In this document: piece after piece, positions 32,711 through 41,277 of the stretch
How positions within the stretch are numbered: the stretch's first letter is position 1
How the letters are laid out: every line of letters begins with the position of its first letter
Assembly: GCF_019200975.1 (NCBI RefSeq)
Contig: NZ_JAHTMR010000020.1
Span: 1 to 64,000, forward strand
DNA: 64,000 bases
Source: Pseudomonas sp. PD9R
GTDB lineage: Bacteria > Pseudomonadota > Gammaproteobacteria > Pseudomonadales > Pseudomonadaceae
Reading direction: 5' to 3'
The notes under the pieces: model-generated
What the model was told of the DNA's origin: nothing
Database searches by the model: none
What the model saw: the letters and a program-made list of their open reading frames with translations, nothing else
Made by a program: the position numbers and the translations under genes

Positions 32711-33775
32711 ATGAGCCAATGGCCAGATACGCGAATTCTCGACTTGCTCGGGATCGAACTGCCCATCATCCAGGCCCCCATGGCCGGTGCCACCAACTCT
32801 TCCATGGTCATCGCCGCGAGCAATGCGGGTGGCCTGGGTTCCATGCCAGCGGCCATGCTGACCATCGAGCAATTGCGCAATGAACTGAAGACCATCCGCC
32901 AGCACAGCCAGCGCCCGTTCAATATCAACTACTTCTGCCATCAACCACCACCGGCGGATGAGCAACGCGCGCAAGACTGGAAAAACCTGCTCGAACCTTA
33001 CTACCGGGAACTCGGTGTGGATTTCGACGCGCCGACGCCGGTGTCCAATCGTGCGCCGTTCGATCACGCAGCCTGCGAAGTCGTCGAAGAGTTTCGCCCC
33101 GAAGTCGTGAGCTTCCATTTCGGCCTGCCGGAAAAATCCCTGCTGGATCGGGTGAAAGCCACCGGCGCAAAAGTATTATCGTCGGCTACCACCGTCGAAG
33201 AGGCGGTCTGGCTTGAGCAACATGGCTGTGATGCGATCATCGCCATGGGTTACGAAGCGGGAGGACATCGCGGGATGTTTCTCAGTGATGACCTGAGCAG
33301 CCAGGTAGGAACTTTCGCCTTGGTACCTCTCATCGTCGATGCGGTGAAAGTACCGGTGATTGCTGCGGGCGGCATTGCCGATGCGCGCGGTGTCGCGGCG
33401 GCGTTGATGCTGGGGGCTTCGGCGGTGCAAGTGGGCACGGCCTATCTGTTCACGCCGGAGGCCAAGGTCAGTGCCTCGCATCACAAGGCATTGCGTACGG
33501 CCAAGGAAAGCGAGACGGCCGTCACTAATATTTTCACCGGGCGCCCAGCGCGCGGGATCCTCAATCGGGTCATGCGTGACCTGGGCCCGATGTGCGACAA
33601 AGCACCGGCCTTTCCGCTGGCCGGCGGCGCGTTGATGCCATTGCGCGCCAAGGGGGAAGCGGATTTCAGCAACCTCTGGGCCGGGCAAGCGTTCACGCTG
33701 GGTGTTGAATTGACAACGGCAGAACTGACCCGTCGCCTGGCTGAAGAGGGTTTGGCTAAATTGCTGGGGCGCTGA
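32711..33775 (+). CDS. Nitronate monooxygenase
   Basis: FMN-dependent TIM-barrel enzyme of the nitronate monooxygenase/2-nitropropane dioxygenase family, 354 aa. It oxidises toxic alkyl nitronates such as propionate-3-nitronate. The start MSQWPDTRILDLLGIELPII is followed by QAPMAGATNS. The catalytic His is in GYEAGGHRGMF, and phosphate binding is in VIAAGGIADARG and GASAVQVGTAYL. The frame is open 42 codons further upstream into the previous gene's end, but ATG 32711 gives the family start. Confidence 0.88.
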   Translation: MSQWPDTRILDLLGIELPIIQAPMAGATNSSMVIAASNAGGLGSMPAAMLTIEQLRNELKTIRQHSQRPFNINYFCHQPPPADEQRAQDWKNLLEPYYRELGVDFDAPTPVSNRAPFDHAACEVVEEFRPEVVSFHFGLPEKSLLDRVKATGAKVLSSATTVEEAVWLEQHGCDAIIAMGYEAGGHRGMFLSDDLSSQVGTFALVPLIVDAVKVPVIAAGGIADARGVAAALMLGASAVQVGTAYLFTPEAKVSASHHKALRTAKESETAVTNIFTGRPARGILNRVMRDLGPMCDKAPAFPLAGGALMPLRAKGEADFSNLWAGQAFTLGVELTTAELTRRLAEEGLAKLLGR

Positions 33776-33842
33776 TGATCAGTGATGTGTGATCAGCTCA
33801 AACTTGTGGCGCAGATCCAACTCATTCCGTTTGCAGGCAATT

Positions 33843-33866
33843 CGCTATATATTCCGATATATAGCG
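33843..33866. promoter_or_regulatory. ModE-type operator
   Basis: Perfect palindrome CGCTATATA-N6-TATATAGCG, matching the ModE molybdate-repressor site, 41 bp before the modA start. A partial CGTTATAT half-site follows at 33878. It implies molybdate repression of modABC by a ModE encoded elsewhere. Confidence 0.9.
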
Positions 33867-33906
33867 TTTCACCCCCTCGTTATATTGCCTACCACGGAGC
33901 CGTTTC

Positions 33907-34674
33907 ATGACCCATCGCGCCTCACGTTTTGCCCCTACTTGCCTGGCCAGCCTTCTCGCTGTCTTTGCCTTCGGCTCTGCCCAGGCGGACGAAGTCCAGG
34001 TCGCTGTCGCTGCCAACTTCACTGCACCGATCCAGGCGATCGCTGCGGATTTTGAAAAAGACACCGGCCATAAACTGGTGACTTCCTTTGGCGCGACGGG
34101 TCAGTTCTACACCCAGATCAAGAATGGCGCACCGTTCGAAGTGTTCCTCTCGGCGGACGACACTACTGCGCAGAAACTGGAACAAGAAGGTGACACGGTA
34201 AAAGGCTCACGCTTCACCTACGCCATCGGCACTCTCGCGTTGTGGTCGGCTAAAGAAGGCTACGTCGACGCCAAGGGCAAAGTCCTGAGCGACAACCAGT
34301 ACCAGCATCTGTCCATCGCCAACCCGAAAGCCGCACCTTATGGTCTGGCCGCCACCCAGGTGCTGGCCAAAGAAGGTCTGACCGACAAAGTCAAAGACAA
34401 GATCGTAGAAGGCCAAAACATCACTCAGGCCTATCAATTCGTCTCCACCGGAAACGCCGAACTCGGTTTTGTCGCCCTGTCGCAGATCTACAAGGACGGT
34501 AAAATCACCAGCGGTTCGGCCTGGATCGTTCCGGCCAGCATGCACGACCCGATCAAACAAGACGCGGTGATCCTCAACAAGGGCAAAGACAACCCGGCTG
34601 CCAAGGCGCTGGTTGAATACCTCAAGGGCCCGAAAGCGGCTGCTGTCATCAAGTCCTACGGTTATCAACTCTAA
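33907..34674 (+). CDS. modA: Molybdate ABC transporter, binding protein
   Basis: Periplasmic molybdate-binding protein, 255 aa, with a Sec signal ending AQADEVQVAV. ModA family features are VAVAANFTAPIQAIAADFEK, then TSFGATGQFYTQIKNGAPFE, VFLSADDTTAQKLEQEG and the ligand Tyr region NAELGFVALSQIY. It delivers molybdate to ModBC. First gene of modABC, behind a ModE palindrome. Confidence 0.96.
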   Translation: MTHRASRFAPTCLASLLAVFAFGSAQADEVQVAVAANFTAPIQAIAADFEKDTGHKLVTSFGATGQFYTQIKNGAPFEVFLSADDTTAQKLEQEGDTVKGSRFTYAIGTLALWSAKEGYVDAKGKVLSDNQYQHLSIANPKAAPYGLAATQVLAKEGLTDKVKDKIVEGQNITQAYQFVSTGNAELGFVALSQIYKDGKITSGSAWIVPASMHDPIKQDAVILNKGKDNPAAKALVEYLKGPKAAAVIKSYGYQL

Positions 34675-35355
34675 ATGTCGCTGTCGAGTGCCGATTTTTC
34701 CGCCATCTGGCTGACCCTGAAACTGGCGTCCCTGACGACCATCATCCTGTTGGTGATCGGCACTCCACTCGCGTTATGGCTATCGCGCACCCAATCCTGG
34801 TTGCGCGGCCCGGTCGGGGCGATCGTCGCCCTGCCCCTGGTGCTGCCGCCCACGGTGATTGGCTTTTATTTGTTGCTGGCGCTCGGTCCCCATGGGTTCG
34901 TCGGCCAGTTCACCCAATCACTGGGGCTCGGCACCCTCACTTTCAGTTTTGCAGGGTTGGTGATCGGCTCGGTGCTGTACTCGATGCCGTTCGTAGTCCA
35001 ACCGCTGCAAAACGCTTTTTCCGCCATCGGTACTCGCCCGCTGGAAGTGGCCGCCACCTTACGCGCCAATCCCTGGGACACCTTCTTCAGTGTGACACTT
35101 CCCCTTGCCCGGCCTGGTTTTATCACCGCCGCCATTCTCGGCTTCGCCCACACAGTCGGCGAATTTGGCGTGGTGCTGATGATAGGCGGCAACATTCCTG
35201 ATAAAACCCGAGTGGTTTCGGTGCAGATCTACGATCACGTCGAAGCCATGGAATACGCCCAGGCCCATTGGCTGGCCGGGGTCATGCTGGTGTTCTCCTT
35301 TGCGGTGTTACTGGCGCTGTACTCCAGCCGTAAAACCAAAGCGGGCTGGAGCTGA
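34675..35355 (+). CDS. modB: Molybdate ABC transporter, permease
   Basis: Inner-membrane permease, 226 aa, with five or six hydrophobic segments. The EAA loop that contacts ModC is EVAATLRANPWDTFFSVTLP followed by LARPG. The conserved GEFGVVLMIGGNIPDKTRV follows. Its ATG directly abuts the modA stop, so it is translationally coupled. Length and order are standard. Confidence 0.96.
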   Translation: MSLSSADFSAIWLTLKLASLTTIILLVIGTPLALWLSRTQSWLRGPVGAIVALPLVLPPTVIGFYLLLALGPHGFVGQFTQSLGLGTLTFSFAGLVIGSVLYSMPFVVQPLQNAFSAIGTRPLEVAATLRANPWDTFFSVTLPLARPGFITAAILGFAHTVGEFGVVLMIGGNIPDKTRVVSVQIYDHVEAMEYAQAHWLAGVMLVFSFAVLLALYSSRKTKAGWS

Positions 35356-35358
35356 TCG

Positions 35359-36438
35359 ATGATTCAAACACGCCTCAAATTGAGTTACTCCGGGTTCGCC
35401 CTTGATGTCGATCTGCAGTTACCCGGCCGCGGAGTCACCGCTCTTTATGGTCACTCCGGTTCGGGCAAAACTACCTGCCTACGCTGCATCGCCGGTCTGG
35501 AGCGGGCCGACCAAGGTTTTATCCAGGTTAACGATGAAGTCTGGCAGGACAGCGACAAAAAGCTCTTCGTAGCACCGCACAAACGTGCCTTGGGTTATGT
35601 GTTTCAGGAGGCGAGCCTGTTTCCGCATCTGTCGGTGCTGGCCAATCTGCAATTCGGCCTCAAGCGCATTGCGAAACCCCAGCGGCGGGTCGACATGGCT
35701 CATGCAACCGAATTGTTGGGGATCGGACATCTGCTCGATCGCCATCCACAACACCTTTCAGGAGGTGAACGGCAGCGTGTCGGCATTGCCCGCGCCCTGC
35801 TCACCAGCCCGAAACTGTTGCTGATGGACGAACCGCTGGCCGCGCTGGATGCCCAACGCAAAAGCGAAATCCTGCCCTACCTGCAACGGCTGCACGACGA
35901 ACTGGATATCCCGGTGCTGTACGTCAGTCACTCCCAGGATGAAGTGGCGCGACTGGCCGACCATATCGTTCTGCTGAGTGATGGCAAGGCGTTGGCCAGC
36001 GGACCTATTGGTCAAACCCTGGCGCGCCTCGACCTGCCGCTCGCAATGGGTGATGACGCGGGTGTTGTGATCGAGGGAAGTGTTAGCGCCTATGACGCCA
36101 ACTACCAACTGCTGACGTTGCAATTGCCGGGCACTGACCTGAACATTCGCGTGCCGCACACGCCGATGGCGACGGGTCAGGCACTGCGCTGCAAGGTGCA
36201 AGCGCGAGATGTCAGCCTGAGCCTGCAAATTACCGGGCAAAGCAGCATCCTCAATCGTCTGCCAGTCACTGTGGTCAGTGAGATGGGGGCGGACAACGCT
36301 GCCCACGTCCTCATTCGGCTGGATGCGGCGGGAACGCCACTTTTGGCGCGCATCACTCGTTTCTCCCGCGATCAATTGAACGTACACGCCGGACAACAAC
36401 TCTGGGCGCAGATCAAGGCTGTGGCCGTTCTGGCTTAA
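35359..36438 (+). CDS. modC: Molybdate ABC transporter, ATPase
   Basis: ATP-binding subunit, 359 aa. Walker A GHSGSGKTT, Q-loop FQEASLFPHLSV, signature LSGGERQRVGIARAL, Walker B LLMDEPLAALD and H-loop YVSHSQDEV are all present. The C-terminal ~70 residues (about 290-355) form the MOP domain that binds oxyanion (NRLPVTVVSEMGADNAAHVL). It starts four bases after the modB stop. Confidence 0.96.
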   Translation: MIQTRLKLSYSGFALDVDLQLPGRGVTALYGHSGSGKTTCLRCIAGLERADQGFIQVNDEVWQDSDKKLFVAPHKRALGYVFQEASLFPHLSVLANLQFGLKRIAKPQRRVDMAHATELLGIGHLLDRHPQHLSGGERQRVGIARALLTSPKLLLMDEPLAALDAQRKSEILPYLQRLHDELDIPVLYVSHSQDEVARLADHIVLLSDGKALASGPIGQTLARLDLPLAMGDDAGVVIEGSVSAYDANYQLLTLQLPGTDLNIRVPHTPMATGQALRCKVQARDVSLSLQITGQSSILNRLPVTVVSEMGADNAAHVLIRLDAAGTPLLARITRFSRDQLNVHAGQQLWAQIKAVAVLA

Positions 36439-36471
36439 CTGCGTTGGCACGACTGCAGCGGCGCGGGGTCA

Positions 36472-37533
36472 ATGGCTGTAACGGTCACTGATTCCACGCC
36501 CAGGACAAACGCCATGCCCGATGTGCTGCCGCCCGATCTGCATTACGTCGATGACTCTCAGCCCGGAATCACCCGCAGGAAACTGCGCGGCAAGTTCTGC
36601 TATTTCGACCCCAGCGGCCAACGCATCACCGAGCCGGATGAAATCAAGCGAATCAACGCCCTCGCGGTGCCGCCCGCCTACGCCGATGTGTGGATCTGCG
36701 CCGATCCGCGCGGGCATTTGCAAGCGACCGGCCGCGACGCTCGGGGTCGCAAACAGTACCGCTATCACGTTCGCTGGCGAGAAGTGCGCGACACCGACAA
36801 ATACTCGCGCCTGCGCGATTTCGGCCTTGCGCTACCGAAGCTGCGCAAACAACTGGAGGCCTTGTTGGCTGCTCCGGGTTTTAGCCGCGACAAAGTCATG
36901 GCGACGGTCATCACCTTGCTCGATGCGACGCTGATCCGGGTCGGCAACACTCAATATGCACGGGACAACCGTTCGTACGGCCTGACCACGTTGCGCAATC
37001 GTCACGTGGAGATCAATGGCAGTGCAATTGTCTTCCAGTTTCGCGGCAAAAGCGGCGTCGAACATCAGATCACCGTGAAGGACCGGCGCCTGGCGCGGAT
37101 CATCAAGCGTTGCCAGGAGATTCCTGGTCAGAACCTCTTTCAGTACTTCGATGAAAACGGCGAGCGGCACACCATCACGTCGTCCGACGTCAACGCCTAC
37201 CTGCAAACCCTGACGGGTGCAGACTTTACCGCCAAGGACTACCGCACCTGGGCCGGCAGCGCCCTGGCCCTCGCGGTTTTGCGCAAATTGCAATGGCAAC
37301 CCGAATCCGAGGCTAAACGGCATGTGGTGGAGATGGTGAAAAACGTCGCCAGGCAGCTGGGCAACACCCCGGCCGTGTGCCGCAAGTGCTACATCCATCC
37401 GGCCGTACTCGATGGTTTTCTATTGGGCGCACTGGCCGAGCTGCCCAGGTCGAGGGTGCGCAAAGGCCTGCGGGCGGAAGAAGTGGGATTAGCCTTATTG
37501 CTGGAGAAGTTGGCCGCTGAACCGACGAATTGA
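36472..37533 (+). CDS. DNA topoisomerase IB
   Basis: Bacterial/poxvirus-type topoisomerase IB, 353 aa, which relaxes supercoils through a 3'-phosphotyrosyl link. The N-terminal domain has GKFCYFDPSGQRITEPDEIK. The catalytic core includes ATLIRVGNTQYARDNRSYGL, then TTLRNRHV, FRGKSGVEHQITVKDRR, DYRTWAGS and the active Tyr in KCYIHPAVLDGF. The start is uncertain: 36472 has GGGGT nearby, and a second ATG at 36514 (MPDVLPPDLHYV) is closer to the family start. It is a stand-alone gene after modC. Confidence 0.9.
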   Translation: MAVTVTDSTPRTNAMPDVLPPDLHYVDDSQPGITRRKLRGKFCYFDPSGQRITEPDEIKRINALAVPPAYADVWICADPRGHLQATGRDARGRKQYRYHVRWREVRDTDKYSRLRDFGLALPKLRKQLEALLAAPGFSRDKVMATVITLLDATLIRVGNTQYARDNRSYGLTTLRNRHVEINGSAIVFQFRGKSGVEHQITVKDRRLARIIKRCQEIPGQNLFQYFDENGERHTITSSDVNAYLQTLTGADFTAKDYRTWAGSALALAVLRKLQWQPESEAKRHVVEMVKNVARQLGNTPAVCRKCYIHPAVLDGFLLGALAELPRSRVRKGLRAEEVGLALLLEKLAAEPTN

Positions 37534-37605
37534 CTTGCTTACTTTTTGCACAATTGCGAATGACTTCTATAGTTGATCTGTAAACGAATCAGCTGCGGTG
37601 AGGCC

Positions 37606-37827
37606 ATGGAAGACATATTTGTCGTGAAGCGTTGTAACAAGATCATCATTCATGGCCGCCGGGCCGGAGAAGCCGACCACCTACCGCCTGACGCAGCAGT
37701 CTGGTATCGCATCGCCGATACCCGCACCAACGGCTTCATTGGCGACGGCTTCGATCTTGAAGAAAACGCCCGACATGTTTGCCGGCAGCTCAATGCCAGG
37801 TCCCAAGTTACCGCCCGCCAAGGCTGA
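37606..37827 (+). CDS. Small conserved hypothetical protein
   Basis: 73 aa from ATG 37606 with GAGG upstream: MEDIFVVKRCNKIIIHGRRA ... NARSQVTARQG. It looks like a small Pseudomonas-conserved alpha/beta protein with no recognisable domain. A terminator-like hairpin follows at about 37893. Confidence 0.6.
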   Translation: MEDIFVVKRCNKIIIHGRRAGEADHLPPDAAVWYRIADTRTNGFIGDGFDLEENARHVCRQLNARSQVTARQG

Positions 37828-37892
37828 CAGGCTTGATGTGCCATTTACGGGTCTATACTGAAAAGAGCTGAAGGACCAGCGCCCATCGGTAG

Positions 37893-37917
37893 AAAGCTCG
37901 CTCGCAGCGGGCTTTTT
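37893..37917 (+). terminator. Probable terminator
   Basis: AAAGCtCGCT-CGC-AGCGgGCTTTTT hairpin with a T run, 65 bases after the 73-aa gene. Confidence 0.7.
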
Positions 37918-37956
37918 ACTGCCCACTGCCAGGTTTCTTCAACGGAGGTGTTTCCC

Positions 37957-38187
37957 ATGTCCGAAAAAGAGTCCATCACCACCCTGCTGACACTGCTCGA
38001 CACCCGCCAGGTTCGCTTGGCTGCCGCCTGCAAGGAAATTGCCGACTGGGTCGATCACCAAGGCGGACACCCTACTGCCCTCAGAATTCGTGATCGCCTG
38101 AACGACATCGAGAAGGACACGCCACTGATTCGCAACACCTTGTCGGCGCTCAAACCTGTCGACCCGCCTCTGCCACGGTTCAGATGA
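37957..38187 (+). CDS. Small helical hypothetical protein
   Basis: 76 aa from ATG 37957 with GGAGG spaced eight bases upstream (MSEKESITTLLTLLDTRQVR). Predicted all-helical and charged. The spacing of Leu and Ile in the first 35 residues suggests a helical hairpin. No family recognised. Confidence 0.6.
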   Translation: MSEKESITTLLTLLDTRQVRLAAACKEIADWVDHQGGHPTALRIRDRLNDIEKDTPLIRNTLSALKPVDPPLPRFR

Positions 38188-38299
38188 TTCGAACTGGACA
38201 ATTGATGCGAAGCCACCGCGTGAACGCGGACACGTGATCGGCGACGGTATCGTCACCGGGCATGTGCCTGCCTGATAGTCCTCTGTTTCTCCCCCAACC

Positions 38300-38325
38300 C
38301 AGCCAGGCGCTGGGATTTTTTTGTG
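38300..38325 (+). terminator. Probable terminator
   Basis: CCCAGC-CAGGC-GCTGGG hairpin followed by a run of seven T, about 110 bases after the preceding small gene. Confidence 0.75.
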
Positions 38326-38395
38326 CTTAGACAAGTGCCGAACATCAACACTCGCGAGCGGTCCAACGATCACACGTCACAAAGGAGACGTTCAG

Positions 38396-38680
38396 ATGGT
38401 CACACACTTCAAAGTCAGCGGGCACCTGGCCTGCGGTCACAAAGGCGACAACCTCACCTCGACCCGTGAACTAAACCGGGTGAAATGCAGGAGCTGTCGC
38501 AATACCGACGCGTACAAGGATGCGCGCAAAGATCAACGCAACACCGCGCGCCGCGCTGCACGCAGGGCTAAAGTCGCCCCTTCGGGCAATGACTGGCGTC
38601 TGGCCTGGACCGAACGGTTGATTGCCATGCCCGGACCGCAGCGGCTGCCACGGGGATTCGCAGGTCAGGCATTCGTCTAG
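38396..38680 (+). CDS. Small basic protein with zinc-ribbon-like cysteines
   Basis: 94 aa from ATG 38396 with a strong AAAGGAG site. The N-terminus has a Cys-His pair (HLACGHKGDN) and, 22 residues on, CRSC, together resembling a treble-clef or ribbon zinc knuckle. It is followed by a very basic stretch (KDARKDQRNTARRAARRAK), which hints at nucleic-acid binding. Function is unknown. A bidirectional terminator follows. Confidence 0.6.
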   Translation: MVTHFKVSGHLACGHKGDNLTSTRELNRVKCRSCRNTDAYKDARKDQRNTARRAARRAKVAPSGNDWRLAWTERLIAMPGPQRLPRGFAGQAFV

Positions 38681-38684
38681 CTGC

Positions 38685-38720
38685 AAAAAAAATGGGCCGA
38701 TCAAATCGGCCCAATTTTTA
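38685..38720. terminator. Bidirectional terminator
   Basis: A8 run, TGGGCCGA-TCAAA-TCGGCCCA hairpin and T5, between the converging zinc-ribbon-like gene and the small exported-protein gene. Confidence 0.9.
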
Positions 38721-38975
38721 GTTACCCCCCTGCACATCCTTGATTTTTTTCAGCGCTCTATTAGTCAAGTCAATGCACTTTTGGGTTTGCCCAGCTTTCT
38801 GGGCTTTCTCGGCATCCATTCTGTCCTGCTGAATTTCGCCTAACTGGGGCTGCCCCATCACAGCAGTTTGCTTGAGGTCTTTGATTTTTTGCAGATTGAT
38901 CGAGCATAAATCATCCGCCGCAAAAAGAGGTGTTGCGACAACTAAAGCTGCGATAAACAGACCGAAACGTTTCAT
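38718..38975 (-). CDS. Small exported hypothetical protein
   Basis: 85 aa from ATG 38975 with GGAG upstream. Clear Sec signal MKRFGLFIAALVVATPLFAA, then a helical mature part with two cysteines (DDLCSINLQKIKDL and TQKCIDLTNRA) suited to one disulfide. Its role in the periplasm is unknown. The open frame extends to 39113 but the signal peptide marks the start. Confidence 0.7.
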   Translation of the reverse strand: MKRFGLFIAALVVATPLFAADDLCSINLQKIKDLKQTAVMGQPQLGEIQQDRMDAEKAQKAGQTQKCIDLTNRALKKIKDVQGGN

Positions 38976-39275
38976 AGGAAACTCCACCTGTTTGTACTTG
39001 GGAATTTCACTATAGCTGCGGAAATGAACCCGCGAAGTCATTACCGGAAAGGTTGTTCGCTTTGCAACACCGATCCAATGATTCCCCCAGCGACCTTCGC
39101 TTGAATGCCCCAACCAGACTGCGCCCCCTCTTCATGTCCGACGTACCGCAGATGTCGACGCTTGGGGTTAGAGTCCGACGCGATGCATTGGCGACAACTC
39201 GCTTCCTCTACTAGCGTCTCTCTCGTATCGAACTGCGGCATCATTTTTGGCGGGAGCCTGATCAAGGAGGAAGCG
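38976..39275. other. Intergenic region, no gene seen
   Basis: 300 bases between two divergent small genes. Apart from the strong AAGGAGG site at its right end I see no gene, tRNA or hairpin; it probably holds both promoters. Confidence 0.5.
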
Positions 39276-39485
39276 ATGTCATCCATTCGTAATGCCGAAC
39301 AAACCTATCGCCAGTGGTCCAGCCCAATTCTGCTCGAACTCAAGGAGCGAGCGCATCAGTTGAACCCGGAAGACCGCGAGGCATTGCAAAATATTCTGTT
39401 GGAACGAAGACTGATAAACACCGGCAACCCAGCAGGCCCTGACCGACGCAAGGCTGACCCAGCCGGTGAAGATAAAAACCAATAG
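39276..39485 (+). CDS. Small hypothetical protein
   Basis: 69 aa from ATG 39276, preceded by a near-perfect AAGGAGGAAGCG ribosome site (MSSIRNAEQTYRQWSSPILL). Predicted helical N-terminal half, polar disordered C-terminus. No domain recognised. A terminator lies about 45 bases downstream. Confidence 0.6.
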   Translation: MSSIRNAEQTYRQWSSPILLELKERAHQLNPEDREALQNILLERRLINTGNPAGPDRRKADPAGEDKNQ

Positions 39486-39531
39486 TCGAGGAACCGAAAG
39501 ACAGGTTCGGACGTGGTGAATTCAGGGCATT

Positions 39532-39562
39532 AAAAAACCGGCGTAATGTGCCGGTTTTTTTG
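39532..39562. terminator. Bidirectional terminator
   Basis: AAAAAACCGGC-GTAATGT-GCCGGTTTTTTT between two converging small genes. Confidence 0.9.
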
Positions 39563-39566
39563 TCGC

Positions 39567-39866
39567 CTACTTAATCGTTTTTCGAAATAGTGCGAAGAGT
39601 GCTTTGGCCGGGATGGCCGCCTTCAATATGGCCAAGCCGACAAAAATAACCATCGCCCCCACGCAAAATGCATACACCCGTTGTTCTAACTCAAGCGTTC
39701 CATCCGCCCCTGCCATGAGTGCAGTCACACCCAATCCCAGAAAAATAACCAGAAGAAAGGCTGCAATCAGCCAGGCCTTGATGAACAGAATTCGCCATCG
39801 CCACCTGGCGCGTCTTACTGGTGAGTTGGCTTCAACAGGTTGAGAACGCTTGCTCGGCACTTCCAT
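39567..39866 (-). CDS. Small membrane protein
   Basis: 99 aa from ATG 39866 with GGAG eight bases upstream. A basic N-terminus (RRARWRWRILFIKAW) is followed by two membrane helices (LIAAFLLVIFLGLGVTALMA and FCVGAMVIFVGLAILKAAIP). The positive-inside rule puts both ends in the cytoplasm. Function unknown. Confidence 0.6.
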   Translation of the reverse strand: MEVPSKRSQPVEANSPVRRARWRWRILFIKAWLIAAFLLVIFLGLGVTALMAGADGTLELEQRVYAFCVGAMVIFVGLAILKAAIPAKALFALFRKTIK

Positions 39867-40100
39867 AGATTGCTCCAGCTCCATCTGGCAAAAAACTCGA
39901 TACGACAATCGGATATTCTTTCAATTAGTCCGTACCCACAGCACCAACGAATATTTTCTTAGTTCAATGCTCAACGCAATGGCTATTCGCTACCGCACGC
40001 ATTTTTTATCAGACAGGCAGTCAATGGCAACGCGCAGGATCTGAATAGTTCGACCATGCACGTGTAGCGAAGCAGATTGGATTTTGCGGGGCAAAGAAAT

Positions 40101-40134
40101 AAGGGCTTGCATGAGGTATCTCATGCAAGCCCTT
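40101..40134 (-). terminator. Terminator of the tRNA operon
   Basis: AAGGGCTTGCATGAG-GTA-TCTCATGCAAGCCCTT, a 14-bp perfect stem followed on the minus strand by T-rich sequence, just downstream of tRNA-Leu. Confidence 0.85.
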
Positions 40135-40142
40135 GATATTCA

Positions 40143-40229
40143 TGGTGCCCGAAGCCGGAATCGAACCGGCACGCCCTTACGAGCGGGGGATTTTAAGTCC
40201 CATGCGTCTACCAGTTTCGCCATTCGGGC
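40143..40229 (-). tRNA. tRNA-Leu (UAA)
   Basis: 87 bases with encoded CCA. Acceptor GCCCGAA / TTCGGGC, D-arm GGCGAAACTGGTAGACGC, anticodon loop CTTAAAA, long class II variable arm and GGTTCGATTCC T-loop. Third gene of a Gly-Cys-Leu cluster downstream of pgsA. Confidence 0.97.
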
Positions 40230-40380
40230 GGTAGCGCGGTTAAGCAATCTGAACCTGCCAAACAACAATCGGCCAGTTCTGACGCTTGTGCAGCAGAGGG
40301 GGAAATATATACATCCCGTCCCGGTGAAGCAAGTTCGCAACTGTCCTTTTCAAGACTAAATCTTTCACGACAGTGCAAAT

Positions 40381-40414
40381 AAAAAAGCTCCGTAAATCAA
40401 AGATCTACGGAGCT
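40381..40414 (-). terminator. Terminator between tRNA-Cys and tRNA-Leu
   Basis: AGCTCCGTA ... TACGGAGCT stem with a T6 run on the minus strand. It could end part of the transcripts after tRNA-Cys. Confidence 0.75.
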
Positions 40415-40424
40415 CGTTTATTAG

Positions 40425-40498
40425 TGGAGGCCGAGGTCGGAATCGAACCGGCGTAGGCGGATTTGCAATCCGCTGCATAACCATTTTGCTACTCGGCC
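40425..40498 (-). tRNA. tRNA-Cys (GCA)
   Basis: 74 bases with CCA. Acceptor GGCCGAG / CTCGGCC, anticodon loop TTGCAAA, T-loop GGTTCGATTCC. Confidence 0.97.
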
Positions 40499-40545
40499 AC
40501 AAAACATTTGCTGTCAATTAACACAACACCAAATGCTTACAAACT

Positions 40546-40621
<76 letters not shown>

Positions 40622-40684
40622 GTCTTGGTGTGGCGCATTCTATAGAATCCAGAAGCCCCGTCAACCCCTTGATTCAAAAAAGTT

Positions 40685-41245
40685 TTATTTCTTTTCTACG
40701 TCGGTCTTCAGATGCGGCCAGGCAGCCCGCAAGTACTGGACCATCGACCACAAAGTCAGGCCAGCGGATACCATCAGCAAGGTGTAACCCAACAGAACCC
40801 AGAAGCTGAAGTCCGACGGATTGGCCAGCAAGATCACCAACGCCAGCATTTGCGCGGCGGTTTTCCATTTGCCCAGGTTTGAAACGGCAACGTGAGCTCG
40901 GGCGCCGATTTCAGCCATCCATTCCCGCAAAGCCGAGACAACGATCTCGCGACCGATGATTACTGCTGCCGGCAGCGTAAGCCACAGGTTGCCATGTTCC
41001 GCAACGAGTAAGACCAGCGCAACGGCAACCATCAGCTTATCGGCAACAGGATCGAGAAAAGCCCCAAACGGCGTGCTTTGCTCCAGACGGCGAGCGAGAT
41101 ACCCGTCCAGCCAGTCGGTGGCGGCCGCAAATGCGAAGACCGAGGCTGACGCCATGTAACTCCATTGGTAAGGCAGGTAGAACAGTAAAATGAAAATTGG
41201 TATGAGCAGGACGCGTAGAACGGTAATCAGATTAGGGATATTCAT
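40685..41245 (-). CDS. pgsA: CDP-diacylglycerol-glycerol-3-phosphate 3-phosphatidyltransferase
   Basis: Makes phosphatidylglycerol phosphate, the first committed step to PG and cardiolipin; 186 aa. The CDP-alcohol phosphotransferase motif is complete: DWLDGYLARR ... FGAFLDPVADKL. There are four to five membrane helices. ATG 41245 (MNIPNLITVLRVLLIPIFIL) is the canonical start; a GTG two codons earlier is possible. It lies between uvrC and the tRNA cluster, as in other pseudomonads. Confidence 0.96.
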   Translation of the reverse strand: MNIPNLITVLRVLLIPIFILLFYLPYQWSYMASASVFAFAAATDWLDGYLARRLEQSTPFGAFLDPVADKLMVAVALVLLVAEHGNLWLTLPAAVIIGREIVVSALREWMAEIGARAHVAVSNLGKWKTAAQMLALVILLANPSDFSFWVLLGYTLLMVSAGLTLWSMVQYLRAAWPHLKTDVEKK

Positions 41246-41277
41246 CGGCACAACTGGCTACGAGGTGAGGTGGCATT

